A stretch of DNA of 64,000 nt from Impatiens glandulifera (Eukaryota > Streptophyta > Magnoliopsida > Ericales > Balsaminaceae), in NCBI RefSeq assembly GCF_907164915.1, contig NC_061863.1:40955382-41019381 (forward strand), given 5' to 3'. Of this stretch, positions 31,703 through 42,789 are shown piece by piece. The stretch's first letter is position 1; the number at the start of each line of letters is the position of its first letter. The notes beneath the pieces were generated by a model. That model saw only the letters and a list, made by a program, of their open reading frames with translations, made no database searches and had not been told where the DNA came from. The translations under genes were made by a program, and so were the position numbers.

Positions 31703-33475
31703 ATGGCGTCTTTCTCTCAAAACATTTTGCAGGTAGACTTCGAGTCTGTCTATACTCTTGCGATCCCGTAAATGGTAGAAATGTTCCAATCCTTAGAGGC
31801 GGCCGGTCTGAAGAAGTTCCTAGGGGGAACTAACAACGTACACGAAGATGAGGTACACCAATTTTTCTCTACAACGAAGGTCATCGGGGACACCATCCAT
31901 TGCATGGTTAAAGGAATTGAGCTTTATGTCTCAGAAGAGGCGTTCGCCGAATACTTTGAGCTTCCGATGGAAGGGCTAATCGCCTTTGACCAGATTTCGA
32001 CAAACGCGATCAAGGAGATGTAGTATTTGCGGAATGTTCTCAACCTATTCTAACTCATGGAAAGAATAATTTGATGAAATCAGAAAATTGTCTGCTTAAC
32101 GACATTGTAGCAAAATCCCTTCGAGTAAAGGTATAGTCCTTTGACGTTTACACTCAGGACCGCTTCGAGATGATGGTGGGCATCACAAAGGGAATAACCA
32201 TCAACTGGTCATCTGCCCTATTCACAATCTTAATAACCATGGTGATGCTCCCGAAGAAACAACATACTGGATTTTATATGCAAATCAACAGGCTACTCGA
32301 GTACTTCAAGGTAAACGTAGGCAGGGGTGTGAACGTCCATTAATCCAGGGTTCTGACCAACTGAACGGTTAGTGCCTACCTTCTCAAGTTAAGAGGAGTG
32401 CAAGACTCTAGTCTCGAAATATCCACACAACAGTCAAACGGACAGTCGACAACCCCTCCAAGCGACCAACAATTGAAAATAGAAGGAGAATGATAGTTGA
32501 GGAATCTACTGAAAGCTCAAGCAATTGAGCCCCTGATTCAATAAAAGAGTCAATCGAGACTGTCTCTAAGGCTAAGAAGGCACGACTGAGGAAACAACAG
32601 CAACTGAAGTAACGTCTGCCGTAGTATCCACTAAAGCACCAGCTATAGGCTTTGCTGAAGCACCAACTGCATGGTTAGCTGATAATCGTGCTGAAAGACC
32701 AACAACAACAACTCTAGTAGCAGTTGTTCCTTTAACAACTCCTTCACTAGAGTCAGCTCTAGTCAATTCCCCGACCAGGCAGCAACCCTCCCCAACATAG
32801 CAACAAACTTCCCCGGCTACATCCAGTCCTTCTACATCAACAACTGAAATTTTCTTAGACATCTGTGTAGAGACTAAGCAGTTTGACCTCTCAACTCCAA
32901 TGCTAAAACAAGTGCCTTCTCCATAATCATCTCCATTTCTAAGAGAGCCTATGCTAGCTGCTAACAAGGAAGTATCCATTCTGTAAAGTGAAAAGGCTAT
33001 TTCCTTACAAATCTTGCTAGCCGTCTCCACTCATCAATAATTGACTCCTCATTTACCAGAGGAGTCATCACAAGGAATGGTGGATCTTCGTGGCCTTATC
33101 CAGGAATCCCTTGCTCCCCTGCAATAAAGCATTGCCACTATCTTTGGAGAAATGGAATCTCTTAAGGAGCGGGTGTCAACTGCCTCGACAACATTGGCCC
33201 AAGACAAAATCCTTCGCCAAGTCACGAAGGGTAATATTGAGATTGCAATAATCAAGGAATCAATAAAAAGGCTCAAACACATATTGAAAAATTCCCTCGG
33301 CAATTACAATAGGGAGATCTCCTCAAAGATCGATACTATCGAAATGCAGATTGTTGAAGTAACAGACTTCCTTAAGCAAATAGGGGATAAACGATCAAGG
33401 GTTGCTGATGTTAAAAGGGGGAAAAGTAGCAGAAGATGGAGAGCAATTTGGGGGAAACCTGGAAGAGGAAGGTAG
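31703..33475 (+). pseudogene. Decayed 'putative plant transposon protein' ORF (retroelement-associated)
   Basis: ATG at 31703, then stops (first TAA at 31769). Readable blocks in order: 31772-32023 ('MVEMFQSLEAAGLKKFLGG', 'EEAFAEYFELPMEGL'); ~32095-32345 in other frames ('DRFEMMVGITKGITINWSSA', 'NRLLEYFKVNVGRGVNVH'); a Thr/Ala/Pro-rich stretch; and a coiled-coil C-terminal part (33080-33475, 'LKERVSTASTTLAQDKIL'). The order matches a gag-like protein family abundant in Lamiales genomes. At least three stops and several frameshifts make it non-functional. A purine tract and LTR-like sequence follow. Confidence 0.7.
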
Positions 33476-33754
33476 CAAGGAAAAGAAAGCCAGTTGAAGG
33501 CTCAAGCAATCTACAAGGGGAGAACACTATGAATACTTTACTTATTTATATTTATCATTGTCTATATCTATAAATTTATCTATATTTTCTAGCACATCAT
33601 TACTTAGTTTTAACATCATCAAAAAGGGGGAAAATGTTAAATTAAGTTAAAGTAGGAAAAATGGGGAAATTGTTAATTTAAGTTAAAGGGGAAAATCATT
33701 AAATGAAGTTGATTAAGAAAAACGTTTTAAATGATTAAAATGAACTTAGGATAA
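33476..33754 (+). other. 3' region with polypurine tract of the same retroelement
   Basis: CATCATCAAAAAGGGGGAAAATG at 33614-33636 looks like a polypurine tract followed by a TG start of an LTR (TGTTAAATTAAG at 33635). Two more GGGGAAA..TTGTTAA blocks follow at about 33660-33695. The LTR-like text is only ~120 bases before the inverted arm begins, so it appears truncated. Confidence 0.5.
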
Positions 33755-34599
33755 TGTTAGGATCGATGAAAACAATAGAAGGGGGAATATTGTTGTGCTA
33801 ATTATCACTTTCAATTCGATTTTAGTCTTATTTAAGATTAAAATATATTTCTATTCTCCCCCAAATTGTCGCAAGCTCTTGAACGGATTCAAGTGCGGAA
33901 GTGCTTGCTAAATTTGAAGCGGCAAATGCGATAAAGAAAGATGCAATAAGTAATTAACACAAGAGTTTTATGGATGTTCGGAGATAAAACTCCTACGTCA
34001 CCCCTTCTTCTGTTTCCTAAAGGATTTTCACTAGAAGGTTTTGATTCATATAAAAACTACACAAATTCAGTCAGAACACATGACTATAATAACTGTCTGT
34101 TTTTGAACTCCTAGTTATCACTCTGTTGAACAAATAACGTCCTATTCAACTTACAATACTTAAAATACACTCAGGTAGTACAGTATAATGTAGCTCAACT
34201 TAGCTTAGTGAATTACCGAAAAATCTTAGAGAGAGAGTAAAACACGGAGGTTAGCAATTCGTAATTCGTAATACGTAAGAGACTAGAGAGGTTCGTCGTT
34301 GAACTCTACTCACCTTTTATATTGAAGTGTATCAACGGTCGAATTTTTCTCTTGGATACGTGTCAACTTTCCCTTAGATGTACGTCATGTGTACGGGATC
34401 ATACATAGGAATATATTCGTTGGATCGTGGCATATCGGATTGTACTGCGAAATATTCGGTAAAACGTGGTGTACTGGAAGGTACAACGTGGGCTAGTGGA
34501 ATAATCGAGTACTTGGCAGTTAAGCGTATTAAGCTGACTTGGCAGACAGCTAATAACGAACACTATTATTCTCTATGCTGATGAGTCATGCAGAAAAGC

Positions 34600-35360
34600 G
34601 AACGCTTCTTTAGACGGCTGCTAAAGTAAGGCGTCTGCTTGCGCTTCTTCAGAGGCTGTTGAAGCAAGGCGTCTGCTCGCGCACTTCTTTAGACTAGAGC
34701 GTCTGTTGAAGTGAGATGTCTGCTCGCGCACTTCTTTAGACCAGTGCGTCTGTTGAAGTGAGACGTCTGCTCATGCACTTCTTCATATCAGAGCGTCTGT
34801 TGAAGTGAGACGTCTACTCGCGCACTTCTTCAGACTACGGCGTCTGTTAAAGTGAGACGTCTACTTGCGCACTTTTTCAGATCGGAGCATCTATTGAAAT
34901 GAGTTGTCTTCTCATGCACTTCTTTAGACCATAACTTCTATTGAAGTGAGACGCCTGCTCGTGCACTTCTTTAGACCAAAGCGTCTGTTGACGTAAGATG
35001 TCTGCTCGCGCACTTCTTCATAACAGGGCGTCTATTGAAGTGAGACGTCTTCTCGCAAACTTCTTCAGACCAGGGCGTCTGTTAAAGTGAGACGTCTGCT
35101 CGCACACTTCTTCAGACCAAAGCGTTTGATGAAGTGAGTTGTCTGCTCGCGCACTTCTTCAGACCAAAACGTCTATTGAAGTGAGACGCTTGCTCGTGCA
35201 CTTCTTCAGACTAGAGCGTTTGTTGAAGTGAGACGTCTGCTCGCGCACTTCTTCAGACCAGGGCGTTTGTTGAAGTGAGACATTTTCTCGTGCACTTCTT
35301 CAGACCATGGCGTCTGTTGAAGTGAGACGTCTGCTAGTGAACTTCTTCAGACTGGTGCTG
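34600..35360. repeat. 47-bp minisatellite in the left arm
   Basis: About 16 copies of AGACGTCTGCTCGCGCACTT CTTCAGACCAGAGCGTCTG TTGAAGTG with scattered substitutions. Occupies the position that holds a different minisatellite in the right arm. Confidence 0.92.
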
Positions 35361-35689
35361 AAGACAGACATCTCTTGAGTTGTACCTACGCATAAGATAT
35401 TTGCACAATTTAGTTTTATTCACTTATGAATTCATCATCAAAACTATGCCGCATTGATTAAACTTATTTTTATTCATCTAAGTTCATTTTAATCAATAAA
35501 ACATTTTTCTTATTTCAACTTAATTAATTATTTCTCTCTTAATTAATTTTATCTTTTTCTATATTTAACTTAATCTAACAAATAATTAAAATGAACAAAC
35601 ATGGTTTTGATTACTGAATAAAACTAAGTTCAGCAATGTGTTAATGCGTAGGTAAAACCAGCTGAAGACTCGCTGGCAGCAAAGTTCGC

Positions 35690-36170
35690 CAACCGTAGAA
35701 TTGCTTTAAGCTGAAGATGCGCTAATAGTAGAGTTGTCATCAGCAGACTCGCTATCAGCTGAAGATGCGCTAACAACAAAGTTTCCATCAGCAGACTCGC
35801 TATCAGCTGAAGATGCGCTAACAACTGAGTTGCCATCAGTAGACTCACCATCAGCTAAAGATGCGCTGGAAGCTGAGTTACCATCAGTAGACTCGCCATC
35901 AGCTAAAGATGCGCTGGAAGCTGAGTTACCATCAGTTGAATTCGCTATCAGCAGAGTAACTCAATAACAGAGTTGATCAACAACTGAGTTTGCTATCAAC
36001 AGAATAGCTCATTAGCAGAGTTGATCAACAGTTGTGTTCACTATTAGTTGAGTAGCTAGCAGCTGAGCTAATCAACAGTTGAGTCCGTTATCAGCGGAGT
36101 AGCTCATCAACAAAGCTGATGATCAGTAGAGCTCCCTATCAGCTGAGTTTCACAGCAACTGAATGTGTAT
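35690..36170. repeat. ~48-bp minisatellite in the right arm
   Basis: Five or six clean units of ACTCGCTATCAGCTGAAGAT GCGCTAACAAC.(A/G)AGTT.CCATCAGC, then more diverged AGTTGATCAACAGTTGAGT units. A plus-strand open frame (35734-35967) reads the array as 'SADSLSAEDALTT' repeats, but it has no gene context. Confidence 0.88.
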
Positions 36171-36901
36171 CAGCTAAGTCAAGTAGCTGAGCACTAATAA
36201 ACTATAATACGACAAAATGTACAACCAACTCTCTGCTCTGACATGCAAAACGATAAACCAATATTCCATTCCATGCGTATTACCCCGTACGCCAGGAATA
36301 CGACAAACGTATTGATGCCACGTGTCGACAAAATGGATTCGACCGTTGTCATGCTTCAAAGATAAAAAGGCATCAGAAAACAATGGTGAACTCTCTCCGT
36401 CTCTTGCGCGCTCTCTTCTCCGGTGATTGCTTTTGCAAGTGAATATGTTATGCATACAATAATCTTTTGTATCATTCGTTAATCATCTTACTTGTGTAAG
36501 TTGAACAAATAGTAGTCTGTTTCAACAAGATAGTGTGAGAGCTAGGAGTTCAGACATGTAATTGTTAAGATTTGTGATCTGAGTGTGTTTGTGTAGAGGC
36601 TATACAAATCAATGTCTTCTAGTGGAATCCTTTTGGAAACAGAAGAAGGGGTGACATAGGAGATTTTATCTCCGAACATCCATAAAATCTTGTGTTGTCT
36701 TTCCATTGCTTCATTCATTCTCATATCTGCTGCTTCAAATTCTACAAGCATTTTCCGCACTTGAAACCGTTCAAGAGCTTACTACAATTTGTTCAAGAAT
36801 AGAAATAGATTTTCAATCTTTAACTTGATTAAAATCGCATTAAAGTGAAAAATATAATAACAGTATTCAACCCCCTTATTCTGTTGTATTCGATCCTAAC
36901 A

Positions 36902-37771
36902 CTTTCTATTAAATTACAATATAATAATATATATTTATAAATATGTCACATACAAACTCATTATTTCTACCAGTTTTTTTTGTTTTCTTCACCAAACTAT
37001 CAACACATTTCCTAAACTAACACATTACATTAACATTCTCAAACTATTACGTTTCTTTAAATCTATTTACATTCTCATTCCATTATTAACTAATTTTATT
37101 TGATTAATTATTTGTAAGTTTTAAAATATATTTTAAATAATTGACACTAAAATTATTATTTATAAAAATATAGCTTAAACTTTATATATACATATCTTAC
37201 ATATTTAACATATTAATAAATTTTTAAAATAATATATTTAACACATTTAACATATTAAATTAATTTAAATTTTCTTAATTAAAATAAATAAATAATTTTA
37301 TTTTATAATTTTCACTAACAATATAATTTAATATATATATAATTAAATAAATAATTAACCTGAGACACACCATCATTTAGTCAAAACTCTAGTCGGAATA
37401 ACACGAAACACAAATTTAAACCCGAGTTAACACGACACAAATAAACTCGTGGACACAAATCAACCCACCCCTATTATTATTCTACTCACCTTGTTCTTGA
37501 CGATGAACTTTTGAATCGTTTGATTGTCTCTTTCCCAGCTTAATCCCTTGAAATTTGTTCTGATTTCTATTTATGTTTGTTTATACTCGAATTTGGGTTG
37601 TGATTAGTCTTCTTCAATTAGCTGAAATGAGTATTAATCAAATGTGGCACTAGTGATATGATGATTGTTCAACTTAAAGCTCTATTTAATGTATTTCAAC
37701 CAAACAGTACTGGAAGGTCTATGTTTCAATTATAATTGAAGATTGTTATGATAAGAGGATAGCTTCATAAC
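36902..37771. other. AT-rich region upstream of the copper-chaperone pseudogene
   Basis: No gene. The missing first exon and promoter of the CCH-like pseudogene would be expected near 37480-37700; none could be identified. Confidence 0.4.
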
Positions 37772-38730
37772 TAGGGACGGACCCAAAATTTATAGTTAGG
37801 GTGGGCTTGATTCTTTTTTTAAGTCTTATAAAACCAACGAAATATTTTTGGTTAAAACGAGGGTATAAAAAATAAATTTTACTATTTTATAATAATTAGA
37901 TAAACAAATAATGAATTTTATTGAATTATTTTAAGAAATTAGAGGGTAATTTCACATTTTTATTGTAAATAAAATAAAATTTAAGATGCGGTCGGACCGA
38001 ACCCTAACGAGATCCGCTCCTTTTTTATATTAATATAATGTGATGAAACTTTTATTATAAAATATGATAAATTATACACAAAAACTAGTTTGAACAATAT
38101 TTTTAAATAAACTCTTAATTTTATGTGTGTTATTCTATATAGATTCAAAATTTGTTCTCTACCCCGTAATGATGTCAGCCAAACTAATCTATATAATAAT
38201 AAAGATGAAATAAATCAAAATAGGTTGAACAACACGACAATTACGATAAAATTCAAGATTCGATATTTCTTAATCAAATGTTTTGAAATGCAACTGATTT
38301 TGAACTATTTAGACAATTTATTTTTAAATTTCAAATCTTAATTAATAATTATATTTTATTTAAATATGTTTAAACATTCTACCTTAATATACTTTAATTT
38401 TAGTTAAAATATAAATTACAAAAAAAAAATATATATATATGTATATTCAGACAAAAATAATAATAACTAAAATATAAATAACTAAGAGTAAAATAAAAAA
38501 TAAAAAATTACAGTGTTGTCATAGGAGAGAGATGTACAGTAATATATCTTGTCTTCTTCTCATCGTTCTTCTTTCTCCTATCCATTTATGACTGTAACAT
38601 ATTTACATATATATTGATCACCATTAACAAGCTTCTCCACCAAAAATAAATATATACATACATACATAGATAATTTTTTTTTTTAGGATGGGCTTAAGCC
38701 CACCTCAACTCACATATGAATCCGTCCCCG
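37772..38730. mobile_element. hAT-type non-autonomous element, 959 bp, in an intron of the CCH-like pseudogene
   Basis: The 8-bp direct repeat TTCATAAC flanks it (37764-37771 and 38731-38738). Inverted ends are TAGGGACGGACCC and GAATCCGTCCCCG, with 'GGGTGGGCTT' and 'AAGCCCACCTC' further in. The interior is AT-rich and non-coding. Confidence 0.85.
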
Positions 38731-39270
38731 TTCATAACAATGGGTTCTTTCTAATTAATGCTAATTCTCTAGACAGGGTGACAATTTTGATGCATAAATC
38801 ACTTAAACCTTTATATTTTAGATTGAGTTACATCACTAACGGGTTTAGAATCTTGTTGTTTTTGATTCAGACAGTTGTCCTCAGTGTTCGCATGTCGTGT
38901 GAAGGTGGTTCTGGAGCTTTGTAAAGGGTTCTATCGTAAATGGAAGGTTCTGCTTGTATTTTTGTTTTACTTTGTAAATGTTAAGGAATTTTCAGATGTT
39001 TAATGAGAATGTTTCATTTGTTTAATCAAATTATCAGGAGTTGAGTCTTTCGATATTGACATGAAGGAACAGAAGGTTACGGTTATAGGAAATATAGAGC
39101 CTGAGGTTTTTATGCAGACAGTTGCTAAGACTGGGAAGAAAAGCTCTTTCTGGGAAGAAGAAGTTGAAGCAGTGAAAACCGATACAGAAGCTGCAGAAGT
39201 TGAAGCAGTGTGAAAACCAATGCAAAAGCAGCAGAAGTTGAAGCAGTGAAAACCGAAACAAAGGCGGAAG

Positions 39271-39630
39271 TGTTGGCTTTGAGTATTGGATCTTTCTAAG
39301 AACAACTATGAAGATATGAAACTCTGGAAAATAGATATTTGCTAAAGAAGAAAAAATCTTGAAAACTTTTGAGTATTGTATATTCAATCTTTACAAACAA
39401 TCCTTATATAGGAGTAATTAGCCTAGAACCCTAAATTACTTATACATATAGGCCCAAGCCCATTAATAATTAAATATATCCTAATGGTATAAAAGACAAT
39501 ATAATAATATAATATATTATATTGTATAATATAATAATATATCAATATAATATATTATTATATTATATACACTAACATCAATAAAGGCCTACAACTTTAT
39601 ATTTTCTCACAATCAATGCTTAAACTCACA
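39271..39630 (-). repeat. Copia A 3' LTR
   Basis: 360 bp, TG…CA ends, with an AT-rich microsatellite near 39500-39570 that is shorter in the other LTR. Confidence 0.9.
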
Positions 39631-40347
39631 ATCTCCCCCATAAGCTTGATTTGGTTCAAGATACTTCACGCCGAGCATCTCTCGCATCTCTGCAAATTTG
39701 ACTCTTGCTAGTGCCTTAGTGAGAATGTCTGCATGCTGCTCTCTAGTGCCTACAAACTTTACAACGATCTGTTGATTCTTGACGCATTCACGGATGAAGT
39801 GGAACCGAATGTCGATGTGTTTTCTGCGTCCATGAAACACCGAGTTCTTCATTAATTCTATTGCAGACTTGTTGTCGACATAGAGGGTTACCTGCCTCAT
39901 CTCGCATCCGAGCACCTCGCTCAACAAGTTTCTTAGCCAAAGTCTTTGGCACGACGCTGCAGTAGCTTCCATAAACTCCGCCTCACATGAAGATAAAACA
40001 ATAGTTCGTTGTTTCTGATATTGCCACGTGATCAGATTCCCGTTGAGATAAAACACCATCCCTCTAGTACTTTTTCTGTCATCTGTGTCACCGGCTAGGT
40101 CACTGTCAGTAAAACCAACGAGTTCTTCAACTTCTCGTCCTCTTCTTAACTGAATCCCATAATTCATCGTTCCCTTCACATAACGAAGAATGTCTTTTAC
40201 TGCCTGTTGGTGTAGAGTGGCAGGCTTCTCCATGTATCGACTCGCTATGTCAACTACATAAGAGATATCCGGTCGAGTGTGTGTCAAGTACCTGAGACAC
40301 CCGATGATACGCCAATACTCCTTCGGATCCACTAAGCTTCCTTCCAC
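39613..40347 (-). pseudogene. Copia A RNase H part of pol
   Basis: Contains 'IIGCLRYLTHTRPDISY', 'GFTDSDLAGD..DRKSTRG', 'SSCEAEFMEA', 'LYVDNKSAI', 'KHIDIRFHFIRE' and 'ADILTKAL', the C-terminal RT linker and RNase H of Copia pol. It is out of frame with the gag-pol part upstream; the junction (40350-40470) carries stops and lacks the RT core. Confidence 0.9.
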
Positions 40348-40470
40348 ATCCTTTCCGAGCTACAACTTTGCTTCCATAGGATACTTGCTCGAGTTATAAT
40401 CCTCCATTACAAACTGTTTCAACATCTTCTTCGCATAAGCTTCCTGCTTTACCTTAATGCTATCTTTCTT

Positions 40471-42267
40471 CTAGTCCACATCGATACCAAGAATTAACCT
40501 GACTGTGTAATGTTTCGCCACCGGTGCAAAGTTCTCCTCAAAATCATTACCTTGCTTATGCACATAGCCTTTTTCTACCAATCTCTCTTGGTGCTTGAGG
40601 ATGTTGCATTCGCTGTCTCTTTTAAACTTGAAAAACCACTTTAACTCGATGGTCTTGTGATTGGGTGGTAAGTCGGTGAGCTCCCATGTCTTATTATTCT
40701 TCCTGATAGACTCGAGCTCTTTGTTCATGGCTTCATTCCACGACTCTTCGACTAACGCCTCGTGATATGTTGTTGGCTCATCGGTGGTGAGCAACAACAA
40801 TTCATCAGGATCCATCTCTACAAGTGGTGCCTCCGCGTAGACATCTCGTAGGATTCCAAACTCCTTTGAATTTTGTACGAGCTTGTTGTTGTCGTTGCAC
40901 CACTCCCACTTTTTCTCCCCCTCGAATATAGTGTCTCTGCTCACATAGATTTCCCTGTAAGATGAATTAGGAAACTTGTGCGCCTCGCTTCCGTCTTCGA
41001 ACTTCACATTTCCAGTAATTTTCTTGTCGAGCTCATTGAGCTTCTCTCGATGGCCCTTCATATGGTTGTTTGCTCCATTGTCAAGGTACCACACATTAGT
41101 GTGAATACACTCATCGCCACTTGCGAGGAGTTTCTCCATGACTTTCTCTTCACTGAACAACACCACATCTGGTTCCTCCTTGGACGGTTCTTGCATGAAC
41201 TCTTCAAGGTTTGTCTTCTCATCTCCCTCAGCAAACATTAATACTGGCTCCTCTTCATAGAAGCTAGCGAGGTTTGCATCATCTTCTTTGGGCAAAGCTT
41301 TCGTCACTACCTCAGCAAACATTAATGCTGGCTCCTCATCATAGAAGCTAGTGAGGTTTGCCTCACCGTCAGACCTATTGTTAGGGCACTTAGACGCGTA
41401 GTGCCCATACTTTTGACAAGCGTAACACTTCACTGTGCTCTTGTCTTTGTGGGGCTTGGTACCTTCTTGTCGAGGTGAGCTTTCTGCACAACCTCGCCCT
41501 TGACCTTGCCCTTGCCCTTTGCCACGACCTCGGTTATCTCCACCGTTGCCGCTACGATTCGATGAACCAGAAGAAAAATCGGCTTCTCCGTTTTTCTTCA
41601 TTCGTGACATCCATTCATCATGCGTGAGCAATAGATGCTCCTCCTCTTGGTCTCCATATCCGCGAAGTCTCTCCTCGTGGACTTTGAGACGACCGACAAT
41701 CTCTTCGACGGTCATATTCTTGAGGTCACCAAATTGCTCGATCGCTGTAACGATCTGCATGTATGTTTGTGGTAAGGCTCTAAGGAACTTCTTGACGACG
41801 GAGATCTCTTCCACCTTCTCTCCTAACGAGCGGATACCAGTCACAATGGATGTCAATTTCATGGCGAAATCATCCACCGATTCCCCATTCTTCATACGAA
41901 TCGCCTCAAACTGTGTCTTCAAGGTTTGCACTTTTGCCTCCTTGACTCTCTCCACTCCAACATGCATTGTCTTTAACGTCTCCCACGCTAGCTTAGCGGA
42001 ATCCTTCTCATCCACCATGAGAAGAACGTCCTCAGGGAGTGCTTGATAGATGGCGGCGAGAGCCATTCTATCCATCCGTTCGTCGACATCTTCGAGCATC
42101 ACGGCTTCCCACACTCCTTGTGCTTGTAAGTTTACCCGCATCTTCAATGCCCAAACCGAGTAGTTACTCTTCGTGAGTAACGGATAAGAGAGCGTCACAT
42201 TCCCTTCTCTTCCAATCTTCATTGCCGCCGCATCTCTAGTTGATCTTGTCGACGACATGTTCTTCAA
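40471..42267 (-). pseudogene. Copia A gag with protease fragment and RT start
   Basis: 598 open codons. Residues ~1-240 are a UBN2-type Copia gag. A Gly/Arg-rich stretch and a CCHC knuckle ('CYACQKYGHYASKC') follow. Next is the protease motif 'YLDNGANNHM', then a jump to the end of integrase ('IYVSRDTIFEGEKKW') and to the RT N-terminus ('EALVEESWNEAMNKEL', 'FAPVAKHYTVRLIL'). The gag-pre-integrase and DDE core are missing, yet the deletion kept the frame. Plus-strand frames at 40978-42046 are shadows. Confidence 0.9.
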
Positions 42268-42285
42268 TCTAGCTCTGATACCAAA

Positions 42286-42602
42286 TGTTGGCTTTGACTA
42301 TTGGATCTTTCTAAGAACAACTATGAAGATATGAAACTCTGGAAAATAGATATTTGCTAAAGAAGAAAAAATCTTGAAAACTTTTGAGTGTTGTATATTC
42401 AACCTTTACAAAAAATCCTTATATAGGAGTAATTAGCCTAGAACCCTAAATTACTTATACATATAGGCCCAAGCCCATTAATAATTAAATATACCCCAAT
42501 GGTATAAAAGACAATATAATAATATATTATTATATTATATACACTAACATCAATAAAGGCCTACAACTTTATATTTTCTCACAATCAATGCTTAAACTCA
42601 CA
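42286..42602 (-). repeat. Copia A 5' LTR
   Basis: 317 bp, followed on the minus strand by the Met-tRNA-type primer-binding site at 42285-42272. Confidence 0.9.
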
Positions 42603-42789
42603 TGAAGAAGTTGAAGCAGAAACAGCAGTGAAAACTGAAACAAACGTTGAAGAAGTTGATATTGAAGTTCAAGCAGAAACAACATCAGTGGAAATCGAAA
42701 AGACAAAGCCAGCAGAAGTTGAAGCAAAGAAAGCAGCAACACCACCATCAGTTGGAATCGAAACAAAGCCAGCCGAAGTTGTTGCTTAA

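Larger units (their letters stand above)
33755..36901. mobile_element. Two LTR-like arms in inverted, head-to-head orientation
   Basis: The left arm (33755 to ~35400) and the right arm (~35638 to 36901) are inverted copies. Outer ends are TGTTAGGATCG and CGATCCTAACA. Shared blocks include 'TTTTATGGATGTTCGGAGAT', 'CACCCCTTCTTCTGTTTCC' and, near the inner edges, 'TACCTACGCAT..TAGTTTTATTCA'. The same conserved block and the ATCCTAACA end occur in the LTR ending at 49094, where a primer-binding site follows. The arms are therefore LTR-like with their 3' ends outward. No primer-binding site or target duplication is seen outside 33755 or 36901. About 235 bp of AT-rich, itself partly palindromic sequence separates them. 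Confidence 0.75.
39271..42602 (-). mobile_element. Copia A: internally deleted Ty1/Copia retrotransposon, 3.3 kb
   Basis: Direct LTRs at 39271-39630 and 42286-42602 (TGTTGGCTTTGA…TTAAACTCACA on the plus strand) differ mainly by an AT microsatellite. On the minus strand the right LTR is followed by TTTGGTATCAGAGC (42285-42272), complementary to initiator Met-tRNA. The left LTR is preceded by the purine tract TATGGGGGAGAT. Flanks GGAAG/TGAAG share four of five bases as target duplication. It lacks the integrase core and the RT catalytic region, so it cannot move alone. The close LTR match suggests a young insertion. Confidence 0.9.
38871..42789 (+). pseudogene. Copper chaperone (CCH/ATX1-like HMA domain) pseudogene, split by Copia A
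   Basis: Exon 38871-38946 (after TTGATTCAG) encodes 'TVVLSVRMSCEGG', and exon 39038-39270 '[18 protein letters not shown]' (split GGA codon), '[16 protein letters not shown]' and a Glu/Val/Lys-rich extension. After the Copia insertion, 42603-42789 supplies the rest of the acidic tail and a TAA. This is the plant CCH layout: an HMA copper-binding domain plus a long charged tail, a cytosolic Cu(I) carrier. Damage: the second metal-binding Cys of MxCxxC is Gly; stops TAA at 38922 and 38937; a TG duplication near 39209 shifts the frame; plus the retrotransposon. The start exon was not found. Confidence 0.85.

Noticed and set aside
35734..35967. Repeat protein of 'SADSLSAEDALTT' units
   Set aside because: The frame exists only within a minisatellite of an LTR-like arm, with no start context, and the repeats downstream break it.
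40978..42046. Plus-strand frames of 87 and 175 codons
   Set aside because: Antisense shadows of the Copia A gag-pol reading frame.
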